DNA of 64,000 nt, from assembly GCA_008360975.2 (NCBI GenBank), contig CM039180.1, positions 10,135,122 to 10,199,121 of the forward strand, in the 5' to 3' direction. Position numbers and translations under genes: made by a program. Below, piece by piece: positions 1-12,472 of the stretch. The DNA is from Lichenostomus cassidix. Lineage: Eukaryota > Chordata > Aves > Passeriformes > Meliphagidae. How positions within the stretch are numbered: position 1 is the stretch's first letter; each line of letters starts with the position of its first letter. The notes beneath the pieces were generated by a model. That model made no database searches, was not told where the DNA came from, and saw only the letters and a program-made list of their open reading frames with translations.

Positions 1-1323
1 TGTTATGTGAGATGGAGCAAAATAATATGGATATCTTTCCATATATTAGGAGCTTTACATAAGGTTTATTAACCGAGCTGAATGAAATTAAAGTAATTAT
101 TTCTCAATAGTGATGACTATGAAATATGAAAATGAAATCTAACAAGTTTATGGTTGCTTTCCAGAGTGACTGAACCTTATTACTTCTCCTTTTTAGCTTT
201 TATTGTAACAACAAAAGTATTTTTTCCATATCAAAACCTAAATGGTAGTTCGGGGACCCTTTATAAAAGAACACGGGTGAGGGTCACTACAACACCTCAT
301 TTTCAGCTGTGAGAGGATTGTTATTCTGGGGACAGGTGGATCTTCTTATGGGGTTGAGAAAACACATCTTTCAGAAGCTGCTGGTGAGCAAAGAGAAATG
401 TGGGAAAGACCAAACATGCAGAAAAATCCTAAATAGATATTTCCAGACCTAGATTCAAGGACCAATAATGTAATACCAACTTTCCAATTTAATTCCTGTT
501 TAACATGTAAAAGGCAAATTAATCTTAGTAATCTCCCTTCCCATTAGAAATTTCTGTGCAAAATAATTAAGAATACACTTTAATTTTGCCCTTCCTCAAG
601 GCTTTCAAGTTCAGTGCAATGCAAGATAGGAGTTTCATAGTTAAATATAGATATCAAAATTAGTGGCAAAAGCTTAATATTAAGATCTACGTAAATCTAT
701 GCTAAATTAGCTCATCAGCTGAACTTTTTGCTAAGTAGTTTTAAAGGTGTATTTAAAATGGGGATTATATCCTGCTTGCTATAAAACTATGTGTACTCTC
801 CTACTGTATTTATACTCCCTGTTAATAGATGCTGTAGTATAAAACTGCTAGTGCAAAAGGCAATAGTTCTGAAAGAATCAGCCTGGAACTAGTTCATAAA
901 AAGCTAGAAGAGTGGCAATATTCTCAGCAAGCTGGAGAATAGAAAACCACAAGCAATAAATGCATCTTTTCTACTTCACTACATTCTACTTCCTCTCTGT
1001 TAGAGCTCTGGATTCATGACAAAGCTAATGTAAAAAAAGTAAAAGGAAAAAAGAAGAAAAGCTGGTTGCATTTCAGGGGACCAATATTACACACTGAAGA
1101 TACCATTTGTCAAAATGTATAGGCACTGGCAATCTAATTATTTTTCTTTTTTAACTTTGTTTTTTGTCCTGAAATATGGGATGAATCAAGCATGCAACTC
1201 AGAGAAAAATCTCATTCTTGATATTATTTGTAAGATACATACATCACTTACTGTAGTAAGGCAATGGAGCATGATTTGTTAGATATTTGGGAAAAATGAT
1301 GGATTGTCAGGCTGATAGAAAAG

Positions 1324-1377
1324 TTCCTCTCCTCTTCTCTTCTCTTTTTTTTTTCTTTTTTTTTCCTTTTTTTTTTT
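1324..1377 (+). repeat. Polypyrimidine (T/C) low-complexity tract
   Basis: This run of about 54 bases is made only of T and C. It starts as short CCT/TCT units and passes into T runs of 8-11 broken by single or double C. It is low-complexity sequence with no coding role. Confidence 0.85.
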
Positions 1378-4300
1378 AAATTTAATTTTATCTAAAAAGA
1401 AAGAAAGCAAACTGAAGACATACTTGAGTTTTTGCTTTGGACTGATCTTCTTAAGAGATTAATTTTGCATTGTTCAAGTTAGTAGAATCCCAGACAATGA
1501 CAATATGGGTTTTAAGATCAACTTCTAGTAGCATCAACATTTTTCTTGATCATGTGCATCTTTAACTGACAAAGGTGTTTGACAAATAAAGATTGAGCTA
1601 AAAAAAAAAATAAAGAAAAAGAAAAATAGCAAAAATCCCCTCTGTCATCTTGCAGCACCATTGAAATATAATTGATTTTATTTATGGACCACAATGGACC
1701 ACAACTTCTCTTCTCATTATCTCTGTTTTACAGCTGAGAAACAGAAAAAAATACAGCAATGCAAAAGATCAACAATATTAAGGGGAAATAGAACCTTGCT
1801 CTCATGTGGCCAGAATAATAACTGTTGTTTTGAGAAGTATTAATGATTTTTCTTAAATACATTTTAGAAATTTTCTTGGTCATATAATGAGGTGTTCTAT
1901 AAAAATAGCTTTGGTGTATCACAATCTATGAGAAGAAGGATTTAAAAGTCTGATTTGATCAAGGACAGAGGGCAGGTCATAGGTGTGCTCTGTAATTTTG
2001 GTTTTTTTCAGACTATTCTAAAGCTCTATACTTAAAAGAAGGTAATGCTCAATTTATTTGTGAATTGGAACCATTTTCTTAGCACAACAAGCCAGGAAGC
2101 AGTTTACCCTTTGCTGCAAACAAGGTGCTACAAGAAACGATTTTTCAGGCAAGAGATCAAACACTATGTTTCCCTAAGTATACTACAGACCATTGCTCTG
2201 GCAGACCAAGGTTACTTTAGATAAACATCTCTGCCTAAAATGAGATTTGTTCCTGTCTTACAAGTATGTTATTTACTGCTGGAACAGTTGTTACTGGAAA
2301 AAAGCGTGGCTGAGGCCAGATCATTAATCTAAAAAGACAGCTCTTTTACAGTCAAAGTTACACCACAGTTTATTTAAGGGAAAAAAGAAAAAAAAAAAGG
2401 CAGAAAACTCTGCTGAATGTTCAAATCAAGTCTATTTCTGGGCAGCCTTATTCTATTTATACCACTTTGGCATTACCAGAAGCATCAAGACCAAACTCAT
2501 CCCACCAGAGCCATATCATTGTGAAGACTAAGAACCAACTGGATCAATGAGGCTGATTACCAGTAATATAAGAAATGCAAAGATGATACCAAGTCAGTTT
2601 GGGGAATAAGAAGGAAAGGACAAGGGAAATCCTTCTCTAAGCATCCCGGGTCAAGAACTTCTTTGGCTTAGTGCTTCTCACATTATATGTTCATACAGCC
2701 AGAGTGGAAAAGAGAAATGTCAGTGTGTCAAGATGTGGGGAAAATGATGGTAAAGTATTTGACATATCCTGGTGGCTGTGAGACTTTTTGCCAGAGCACC
2801 AGCTTGAGACCTTGTCAAGAATCATTACAATCAGCCCTGGGAGTGTTTCTCCAATCCAGTTAGAAACCTACCCAGACTTGGGCACTTCCCAGAGCTGACC
2901 GAAGGGACTTTTACAGTACTGTCACCAATGTCAGCTGAGGAGGAAATATGGAGCATTGATAAGGTATACCAGCATATGCAACATTGATATTGAGTCATGT
3001 TTTCTTTATCAGAAACTGCTAACTGAGTCTCAGTCTTTCCCAGATGATAGTCCTCTTTTCTTGGATCTATCTTACTGTCATGCTGGCTAGCAATATATTT
3101 ATTTAATGCATATTTTTTTGTGAAGACATGTTATTGGACTCAGTCTCTCCAATATGGAATATAAGTCTGCTGTTCTTTTGGTCCATGTTCTTTCATCAGT
3201 CCAAGTCAGTAGTCAAAAAATCTTCCAACATACATCTCAGGGCACTGGAACATAAAAGCCTTGTAAGTTCATTGAGATTTGGCTCCCAGGGAAGAAATGC
3301 AAATATAGATAACATTTGGGAAACTTGGTGGTTTGCCTGCATAAATCACATGCAAAAGTAGAAGGTCCCAAACTTTTCTGAGCATGAGGAGCAGCAGGAG
3401 CATGGAGAATCTCTGGCACCTCTCAATAAGACTGAGCTACCACAGTTCTATCACTCCTTAAGAATGTTATAGAAGACCATGCTGCTATAAACCTGTAACT
3501 TTAACTATTCTGAAAGACATAGACTTATATACTCTGGTGCAATATGACCTTCTTTGTAAATTTGTTTATTCACCCATGAAAAAATTTGACCTAAAGATTC
3601 ATCTCCAAAGAAGAAGTGGAACCTACTCTCAGTGCTTCAAACATACTTATGGGAGTGACCTCTAGATTTACCCACTTCTTGAAATTTCTGTCTCTACTAG
3701 GCAGAAAGCATTAAACTTTAAGCTTAATTATGATGATTAAGCTTTTCTGAGTACTGAATAATGTCAATGTACAGAAAAGTTCTGCGAAGCCCTTGTCCAT
3801 TTATTTGTCTGATCTAGAAAGTATAAGTAATTAACTCTGCTCCAGTCTCATTAGATTTTATTCTAGTAAAATCTAAACAACTATATTTAACCAGTTTTAC
3901 AGTTCATGTGTTGAGCATACATAGCAGATTTTACTGGTTTGAAACTTTCATTTAATGAGTGAAGCAATCACTGACACATTTTTCTTTCAAGATTTTTTTT
4001 TTTTGCAAAAAGATTTTAGAAAAAGACAAAAAACCCTTAGTTTACAAATCACCAGAGATGCTTTGGGGATCTTCAGAATTAGAGGTTATAAAGATAACAA
4101 CAGACCATCTCCATACATCTCAGCAAAAAAGATATATTTCAAGTCAGCAAGCTCTTACAAGATCTATATTTATTTCTCTTACCATAGAGACTTTGAGACT
4201 GAAATTCATAGCTTCTTCATCTAATTTTTTAAAAAATATTTTCCTATAATTAACAGTCCTGCAGAAACACAGCTAACAGCAGGAAAAAGTTCCCCCAATT

Positions 4301-4394
4301 AATGGATGTTAAGAAATACTTCGTTAAATTCCAAGGATTTGCTCAAAGGATTGAGAACAAATGTGTATTTTAACAGAATATCAGACAAACTGTA

Positions 4395-4453
4395 ACATCA
4401 AAGGCTCTGGAGATTAATATGCAATAATTCATTGATGACCAGAGCCTTACTGT
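4395..4453. other. Imperfect hairpin with a perfect 10-bp stem
   Basis: AAGGCTCTGG (4401-4410) pairs exactly with CCAGAGCCTT (4439-4448). Inside a 2x2 mismatch the stem resumes for six pairs (4413-4418 with 4431-4436, one of them G-U), closing on a 12-base loop. Outside a small internal loop a further 3-bp helix (4395-4397 with 4451-4453) can form. This is structure read directly from the sequence. No function is known. Confidence 0.45.
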
Positions 4454-5482
4454 CTGTGACACAGATGGAGTTAAAGGCATAGACACATCTGGATTAGTTT
4501 AATCATTTCTCAGTTATAACAGGGAATAAAGGAGACAACTAAGTTCATTTTTGTTGTTAATGAACATCTGGGATTCCTGACTGTTCTAACTGTAAATAAT
4601 ATCTGATCCAAAATATTTCACATTCTGCATATTAAAATAATATATCCAAAGATCTAAAGAGAATAACTAAGGGGCAATAGCAATAAAACACAGTGACATT
4701 AGGAACGAATTAACTGTTAAACAAGAAATGAGCCTAGCTTCCTGCCCCATTCAAGACAAATGTAGTCAAAGGGCATTTATGATAACAGTGATGCTGACAA
4801 GACTGGTTAAAAATTGTTCACCCAGATTTGTACACTTTTTAGCAGAAATCTGCGGTTTTGATAATGATTATTTCTATGGCGTTCCCCATAAGTATGAAAA
4901 TTTATTTCCTATCTTTTTAATCTTCAGAGAAAAACTAAACTTTTCTACTGAAAAAAATGTAATTAGCTGTAATAATATTCTGAACTGTATGAACATTGGG
5001 AAGATTAACATATTTAAACTCCCGATTGATTAGGATGATCAGTGATTTGCTGCTAGATTTTTTTTAATTGTAAAACTTTTTAAGACTGCTTCTCTCATGT
5101 TTTCTGCCATCCATCTCCCTGAAGACAGGATCTCAACCAAATTCCAGGCATCATTGTGAAGAGCTCCAAGATTCCCTCTTCATACTAAATCTTTGTTCTT
5201 TCATTTAGGATTACTGAAGTTTTGGTATCTTCACTTTTTTTTTCCTTCTTGAACACAGGCATAAACTAACTGCTGTTAGTATTGAACTTGTCATGTTCTA
5301 TCATCCTTGAAAACAATTGAAAGAATATTTAAAATTTTCCAGTTCATTCCATATGCATGCCTTGTTTGTGGCTAGGACATGTTCCATTCATATTTTGCCA
5401 CACTTGGGTAGGAAATCTTCAGTGAGGGAAAATGTGGCCTATGTACAGTAGTTTTATTTAAAAATATATGTGGAAAGAAAGC

Positions 5483-5551
5483 TTTTGGCTTGGGGTCTTT
5501 GGGGTTTCTGTTTAGGTGTTTCTTGGTTTTTTTGGTTTTTTTGTTGCGGGG
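5483..5551 (+). repeat. G/T-rich simple sequence
   Basis: A stretch of GGGG and T-run blocks (GGTTTTTTT type) with almost no A and few C. It is low complexity and is followed about 80 bases later by a CR1 fragment. No gene is indicated. Confidence 0.6.
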
Positions 5552-5629
5552 CATTAGCAGACAAAAAAGACTCATGGATACTTTTACTTCAGGGGAAAAA
5601 AAACTGGAAAAAGAAGGAAATAGGCTTAA

Positions 5630-5880
5630 GACACAGTAAGAGAAACTCTGGCTTGATATTAGGAAAATTTCACAATGAAGCTACTCAAACATTGGAACAA
5701 GTAGCCCAAAGCATCTGTGAAAATTTATATCCTTGTGTAAATAACATAAGTCAAACCCTATTTGGATAGAACCCTGAGTAAGCTGATCTAACTTTGAAGC
5801 TGGTACTGCTTGGAGTGGGCGAAGAGGGTTTGGACCAGATTGCCTACATAAATAAGTTCCAAGCTGGATTTCCTTTTGGT
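5630..5880 (+). mobile_element. CR1 LINE 3'-end fragment (old)
   Basis: The sequence follows the 3' end of avian CR1 non-LTR retrotransposons. A block near 5655-5705 matches the stretch in which most copies read as a run of 'ttaggaaaa', then a segment about a lone insertion 'cattggaacaag', then 'gcccaaagc'. Near 5770-5850 come the terminal motifs 'ctgatctaactttgaagctgg' in part and 'ggtttggaccagat'. The copy is 5' truncated, like nearly all CR1 insertions. It is diverged, and its octamer tail is lost or unreadable, which points to an old insertion. It encodes nothing intact. Confidence 0.75.
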
Positions 5881-6267
5881 TGTCATCCTAGTTTTCCTGC
5901 AGTTGCCAAGAGGAGGGAAGTTGCCAGTGGCCAGTGCTGTGGAATCTGCTCTTTCCCCACTAATGCCTATCCCTTCCCATCCCTCAGGAGAGCCAAGTCC
6001 AAGCAGCAAGCCCAGCTGAGCCCAGCCAAGTGCAAGCTGTGGGGAGTATGTCCAAGAGGCATGGAGCAGATAATCCAGCTTTTGGGGTTTGTTCATAATT
6101 TTTTTTTTTTTTTAGTCTCAGGCTCAGGGAAGGGGAACAGCAGCTGCGGTGGCATCTGCCACTTTCTCCTTTGCTCAGGAGGCTGTGTGGCACCAGCTGT
6201 GGTTATGTCCACCATTCTGTCTTTGTCTTGGTGGCCACCAAGACACCACCTCCTCAATAGAACATAA
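5881..6267. other. GC-richer islet of unknown origin after the CR1 tail
   Basis: This segment is visibly richer in G and C than its surroundings, with repeated CAGCTG-like and GCAGC motifs, a T15 run (6099-6113) followed by AG, and a perfect 22-bp palindrome at 6224-6245. A 157-codon open frame (5794-6267, plus strand) runs through it, but begins inside the CR1 fragment and passes through the poly-T as poly-Phe, so I do not call it a gene. It could be an unrecognised retroelement piece or a regulatory element. Confidence 0.4.
6224..6245. repeat. Perfect 22-bp palindrome without spacer
   Basis: The half-site TGTCTTGGTGG (6224-6234) is followed immediately by its exact reverse complement CCACCAAGACA (6235-6245). 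The centre is TGGCCA. Symmetry stops at 6223/6246. A perfect 22-bp palindrome is not expected by chance in 64 kb (11 constrained positions, about 0.015 expected). It may be a dimeric protein-binding site or a relic of inverted duplication. Neither can be shown from sequence. Confidence 0.8.
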
Positions 6268-8150
6268 GCTTAATCATAGCAAAGCCCAGATTAGGTAATT
6301 TTTGTTAAATGAATAATTGAATTTACAAACTATGTCAATAGGCATGGACCCCTTTTCTGAGGGTAAGTTATAAAGAGAATGGGACAAACCTTTTGCTGTC
6401 ATATTATTTCATGTTTAACTTTTAAAAAATTTATTATATCATATTCTCATACAGATGGAAAAGTCATAAATAAAACATGAAATGATTTCAACAAAAAGTA
6501 TGTCCTAAACACTTATAAAATAGAAATGAAAATTCTTGTACAAGCAATTCCATTATTAATTTTTAATGGAACTCACAAATGTGTGTTGGAAATTTGAAGT
6601 ATTATTTTAACCAAAGTATCTCACTGAAGTTACTGGCACTGAATTAATTCTTATCAGTACCTTATATTTAATCAAAAAATCCTATTTTCCTTTTTTAAAT
6701 CTTTTATACAGTCCGAAGAAAGAATAATAAATTCAACAACCTAGTAAGCCTCTTGAGTTTAGAGAGTTTCTACAGAAGCTCATATTATTCTATTTAATAA
6801 ATAAATAAATTCTCCTACTTTCCTGTCCACCCTATGTCCACCATATTCATTTACACCTATACATATGAATGTGAATAAAATCTCTCTAATAACTTCTGTA
6901 ACTTCCACAACCATCTAACATACTTCTGGACTCAGTAATTTCACTTTTTTTGTTTCTTTATGTGGCCTTCCCCTATCCCCTGTATAAAGTTCTGATATAT
7001 TTAAGTTATAATTCTTCTTGTTTCTTATGCTTGCTTTTAAAAGGATTTATTTAGTCCATTCTCTGCTAGAACCATATGTTGGTTTAACATTTGTTGTGCA
7101 ATTACTCTACAAAGATGATCCCAAATCCCTCTCTGTACCCTCGATAACTGCCTGGTATTTAGTGCTCCTCCTCGTATTGTATTTCAGTAAACCTAACATA
7201 TTTGCAGCTGGTTTCCCTGTCTGTATCCTTTATGCAGATGAGAAACATCAAAAGATTTGGAGTCATGGCACCTGTTGGATTCCCTTCTGTATTTATTTGC
7301 AGATTGGAACATTTCTGTTTGACATGTAATCTGCTTTCTGTTTCAAAATAGTTTCCTTTCCATTGACACATTTGCTCCTGAATGATTCCCTCCCCTCTAT
7401 CTGATCTCTATTTTCTGGATCAGAAAGCAGACAACAAAGACACAGAGAGGACATGTATAAAAACTTCTGACAGGATATATGACAGATTTACAGCCTTCAG
7501 AGAAAAGAAGTTGTAATGATAGTACTCACTGTGCCTGTCTCCAATTTTGTTTACATTTGTACTTTGCTGAAACCAGGACAATTATTACAATTATCATCTA
7601 TGTTGTGATTATTGTTATTATCACTGTCAATAATAACCCTATTCTTCCCTATTACACAGTTCACTAAGGTTTGTATAGACCGTCAAGTTGGACTTATTTT
7701 CTCTTGATAACAAAAAAATTCCTTTCCTTTATACACATAATGATTTTATGTAAATTTGAGTTGCAAAACAATATGCTTCTCTCTACAGGGAGAAGAAGGA
7801 TCATGAAACCCTAAAGACAACTTTTTCTACCAGACCCATGCAATTTAACTGTTGGGTTGCCTTGGGCCTGGGTCACTCCTACAGCAATGCATGTCACATG
7901 ATATAATTTCTCTTATTCCATTTAGAAGGTGATCAAGGTGTTTGCTTTGGAAAAATGCTTGGCTGCCTTTAAATCTTTCACAGTTTTTGGAGCAGTGAGA
8001 AGTTCCTCTTCTGGCTAAGGCACCCTTTAGATGCGAATTATTTCAAGAAATTGTATAAATGTTACTAAATTTTATATTACACTGTTTATATTAGCTCTGA
8101 ATAATACAAGCAATTGAATATAAAAGAACAGAAGCCTCAAAAGTACATTA

Positions 8151-8184
8151 TATTGGATATAACATCATATTGGATATAACATCA
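8151..8184 (+). repeat. 17-bp exact tandem duplication
   Basis: The unit TATTGGATATAACATCA occurs twice head to tail (8151-8167 and 8168-8184), and the first bases of a third unit follow. It is a local slippage-type duplication, and its identity suggests it is recent. Confidence 0.9.
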
Positions 8185-11100
8185 TATAATGCCAATTTAG
8201 TATATTTTGCCTTAAAAAATCTTATTGAGTGCATAATGTGCACACAATTCAACAAAATTTGGGCCTAAGTAGCCACAAGACAGCAGAGAATTTCCTCCTC
8301 TCTAATCTGCCTCAGCTTTTCTTATCCTTGCTCACATTATATAAGAAATTAATTTCAGATGCAATGAGCTGTTTATTCTGACAAACTCAGTGCCAAAGAG
8401 GCTTAATCTAAAAATACATCTGAGTCTATACTACCTATTAATAGAATGCAAGTGTGATATGCAATGTGAAACGTTTAGATTCTTGCTAATGCAACACAGA
8501 TTTTAAATGACTTTGCTGGTACACTTTGAATGTCCATCATGATAAGCAAATATTTTTTAAAAGTCCATGGGTGCTTGGCTTCAATGAGGTTGCACAGGGT
8601 ATAAATCAGAACAGCACAGGCCCCAGGAGTTTTATGAGGCATGGATTTCTATAAATTTCTGGTTTTTATACAATTCCACTGCTGTAGTCACATGAAATAA
8701 AAATTGGTTTCAGAAAAGCCAAATCCTGTTTGCAAACACAGATCTACAGCCAGAAACAAAATACTAGACTGTGTTTTTTATGCTCACTTACCACAATTGA
8801 TTTCTTCTGTATAAAATGTTGTTTAAAACACATTTTAGACATTACAAAAGATATGAAGGCTTAAAAGAATTTGTCATTAAATCATCCAATTCAATTAAGC
8901 AATTACAAAGCCATTTTTTCCATTAAATAACATGTTTTTTAAAAATATGAAAATGTAGTCATGCTCTTTTGTTTTATGAATGACACTTATTTATAGAAAT
9001 TGTATTGGTATTTTTTTGTTTATTTCAAATAAGCCCAGTTAAATTCCTAGAAAATATGTAGAATTGAAAGAAAATGCTTTCTATTCAAGCAAAAATGGTC
9101 TTGACTAACAGGGTTTTACACTGAAACCACTGTAGTTATGTTGATCTACATCAGCCAGGGATCTTGCTTTTATAAACAATTTGAGTCTTGCTTTTACTAA
9201 TAGTATATATGCTCAGTTTCAAAAGGGACACTCACTTTTGACATGAAACACATGTGGAAATATTTGAGATATAAAAATAGCAATAGACAAAATCATATTA
9301 GAATGTGATATAAATGGTCAGATTCTGGAAATATGCTCGGATTTTGCACTTAATAAGCAGACAATAGGCACTTGATGCTGCCACATTGGCCATTTCATTC
9401 TCTTAAACTGGAAAACAAGCAGCTGCTAGTCTTTCTGATGAAGCAGAAAAAGAATATCTCTCGTCCTATTGAAAAAGTGTAATAAAGGAAAGAATTACCA
9501 CAGAAGAAATGATGGCATTGCTGGAGTGCTGTGAGATTCTGTCCTGATTAAATAAACTAATGTTTAAAGAATTATATGCCAACCTAGGTAGAGTAACTGG
9601 AAATTTGGGTTCTTAGTACTGATCTTGTAGTTAATGTCATATGTTATTTATAAACTAATGAAAAACTTCAGAATAAACTTAGGTTAACATCAATTAGCTT
9701 ATATTTCCCCTGTAAAAATAATATTCTTGGGGCACATTCTTCTGACACATTGGCCTGGCCTTTTGTTTTCTGGGTAAATTTATTTTCAGATAGGTTTTAC
9801 TGAATTATACTCTTAGTCCTTTTGTAAATCACGTCTTCATTCAGCTTTGGATTTTAGAGGGTGAATAGAATACTTCAACTTTACTTGATAGAGCTAGATC
9901 TCCATTTCAAATTAGTAATCCTTTCCAGCACTATTCCACTGTGAACTGGTTTCCTCCAGAGAGTGTCTTGCTAGCAGTTAGTGGAGAGCTCTGTTCTGGG
10001 TGAGACTGGGGAGATCTCTGCAGAATGACTTCACAGGAGCAGAGATGCTGGAAGAAGGGATTTGTGTGGTTGGATGGCCAGCTCCCTTCTCTGTCAAACC
10101 ACATGAACAGGACATCAAGTCCTGCTTCACATCTTCCTTGCAATTCAGATAACACTGGAATAATGGAGATTATTTTTGACTGTATGGCTGTGCCTACATT
10201 AGGAAGTGAAACAACACAGTGGTTTTACAGAGTGCAGTCAGTGCTGGTGGTGCAGTGTCCACACCACAAGCATTTTAAGGGTTATATTCCAGCATTCCTC
10301 ATCTGGTCTCATGCCCTCAACATGCTGATTGGAGCACACTATCATCTTTAAGGAATTTCTCTTCTGGATTCATTTGCTCTGTTAAAGAATCCAGTTTTCA
10401 TGCTTTGAGGCCATTCTCTGTGCCAACTACAGTGCTATAATTGAGGCAGCCAGGATATTTCCTTCAAAAGTATGTTACTGATACTGATTAGAATGAGAAT
10501 ACTAGATACACCCTTCATTTGCCTTTTCTACACTAATCTATTGGAGTCTTGGTAGCATCAGAATTGGCATGATGTTATACAGTATAGAATAAACCATATG
10601 GGACAATTCTGAAACATAAAAGTTGTGATGCTGAACCATTAAGGTATTACTGGTGGTTTGAATTAAAATGAATAATGAATACAGTTTGGAGTAGAAGTAT
10701 GTGAGCAGCACATTTTTTTCTTTGTTACTTACTAAGATGCGATGACTTTCCTGATTTGCTTGTGAAAATAGAGAGTTCAACTTTGAATTAGCTCTTCATT
10801 TCTCTCTTCATACCATCAGCATCTATTGGTCAGCAAGGTAGGAACAGAAGAATAGATGATGGAATGCTCTGTTTCAAAGGACATATGCAAGTCCTTAAGA
10901 AGTATATTTAGGCCTACACTGTAGTATTTAGACAAAACCCATGTGTAGGGTGTGGTATGGATCTGGACAAGACTGCAGTTTCTTGGCACCAAATGTACTT
11001 GGTTTATGTTGGCCCTATACAGTTTCCAGATTTCTTGGAAATTCTCCTGGAGTTCATACTGGTGTGGATGAGGAAGAACATATGGCGATATTAATCCACG

Positions 11101-12440
11101 CACTCATGCGAGCTTCATGACTGAAAACATAGCTACATGCCTACTTCCTCAGGGAAGAGCTGGTATATTTTAATGATTACTGCAAAACCAGTTCTTGTTC
11201 TTTCATCATAAACCATGTTGCTGGTCCTTTACAAACCTGCTGTGCAAGCATTGCTCTTCAATGTTCCTTCTCTCAGGGGACCAGTGGGGTGTACCTGTGT
11301 CCATTCAGCAGCCCAACAAGGTCATCCTCGCTCAGGAGATGTCTCCAATGAAAAACAGTGAAGTAGAAGTACTGTGGGGCCTTAAAATATTTTGGGTATT
11401 GATTTTCAGAGAATTTTATTGCTCTCATGCCTTCCGTTGGGGTAGTTTTTAAAGTGCAATAAGTACATTGAACAAAATATCTTTATGTGATCTGTGTGTG
11501 CTCTGTGTCTCACTGTTTAAGATTTTTAGCCTCTACTTTCAGCATGTTAGTGGAAATATTCATAATACTTGAGCCATAGCATGTGCCAATCTTTTAAGCA
11601 TTCTACACTGGCCTGCAGCTGGGGAAGAGGGGGGATGGGCACAGAGAGCTCCTGGCAAATTATTTAGGAATGCCCAAATTTAACTTCAACATTTTCTGTC
11701 ACCAAGGAAGCCCTAAAACCAGGAATCAATAAACTAGGTTCTTCTCTTGGTTACACTTGTAATTAGGAGTAACTGCTTTAAGACTGAAATTACTTGAGTT
11801 GAGCCCTGTGGTCAACAGTCAGCATGCCCTATATAAATCCAGTATATTTCTATCTAAATTTTTGGCATTTATTTTTACATGTGTGTATTTGTCATATATT
11901 GTAATTGAATATTACCCTCCTGTAGCCTATGACAACAAAGACTAGAAATCCTACTGTTATCCAGTACATAATATTTTTGCATTTTTAAATGCTGCTGATT
12001 TAGAGTCGCTCTGATTTTGGTCTTGTGAAAGCCACACGAAAGTGTGAAACTGGCATTACCTTGGAAATAAAATGGAAAAGCCATTCCATTCTAGTTTAGA
12101 CTGATCTGTATCAACCTTCAAAAGATAAACACTGTAAATTTCAGCATCCTCGTTGATGAAGGATCATTGTTATCCATTTGAGTAATGATTGGTGCTAAAT
12201 AAATTAAACACAGAACTCAGTGAAAAAAGATTATGCATAAAGTACTTACAGCAGTTTACTTATGCTCAGAGTTTTCCAGAACAAACAACGAAGAAGGCTA
12301 TAAATGACCCAAGTAATCTTTTCTTATAAGAAATGGGAGCTAGCTGTCACACCTAAGACGCATTTTTCAGCCAACAGTGATTTCTTTTTGCCAGGAATTA
12401 TGTATTGACTAATGTGCTAAAATGCTAAAACTTTAATTGA

Positions 12441-12472
12441 TTTCTCTTTTTTTTCTTTCTTTTTTTTTTTTT
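12441..12472 (+). repeat. T-rich polypyrimidine tract
   Basis: A 32-base T/C run ending in a T13-14 block. It is low complexity, with no associated exon. Confidence 0.8.

Larger units (their letters stand above)
1..5629. other. AT-rich non-coding stretch, no gene seen
   Basis: This is unique-looking AT-rich DNA. Open frames reach only about 100 codons, with no splice-site pairing or recognisable protein. It holds a long pyrimidine run (1324-1377), an A-rich run (about 1600-1627), a T13 run near 3992-4004, a 9-bp inverted repeat with a 7-base loop (3720-3744), a longer hairpin at 4395-4453 and a G/T-rich simple stretch (5483-5551). I see no recognisable interspersed repeat, although very old repeats would escape reading by eye. 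Confidence 0.6.

Noticed and set aside
3720..3744. 9-bp inverted repeat around AAGCTTAAT
   Set aside because: Several such structures are expected by chance in a window of this size and composition.
5794..6267. Longest open frame (157 codons, plus strand)
   Set aside because: It begins inside a CR1 3' fragment, reads through T15 as poly-Phe, and has no recognisable domain.
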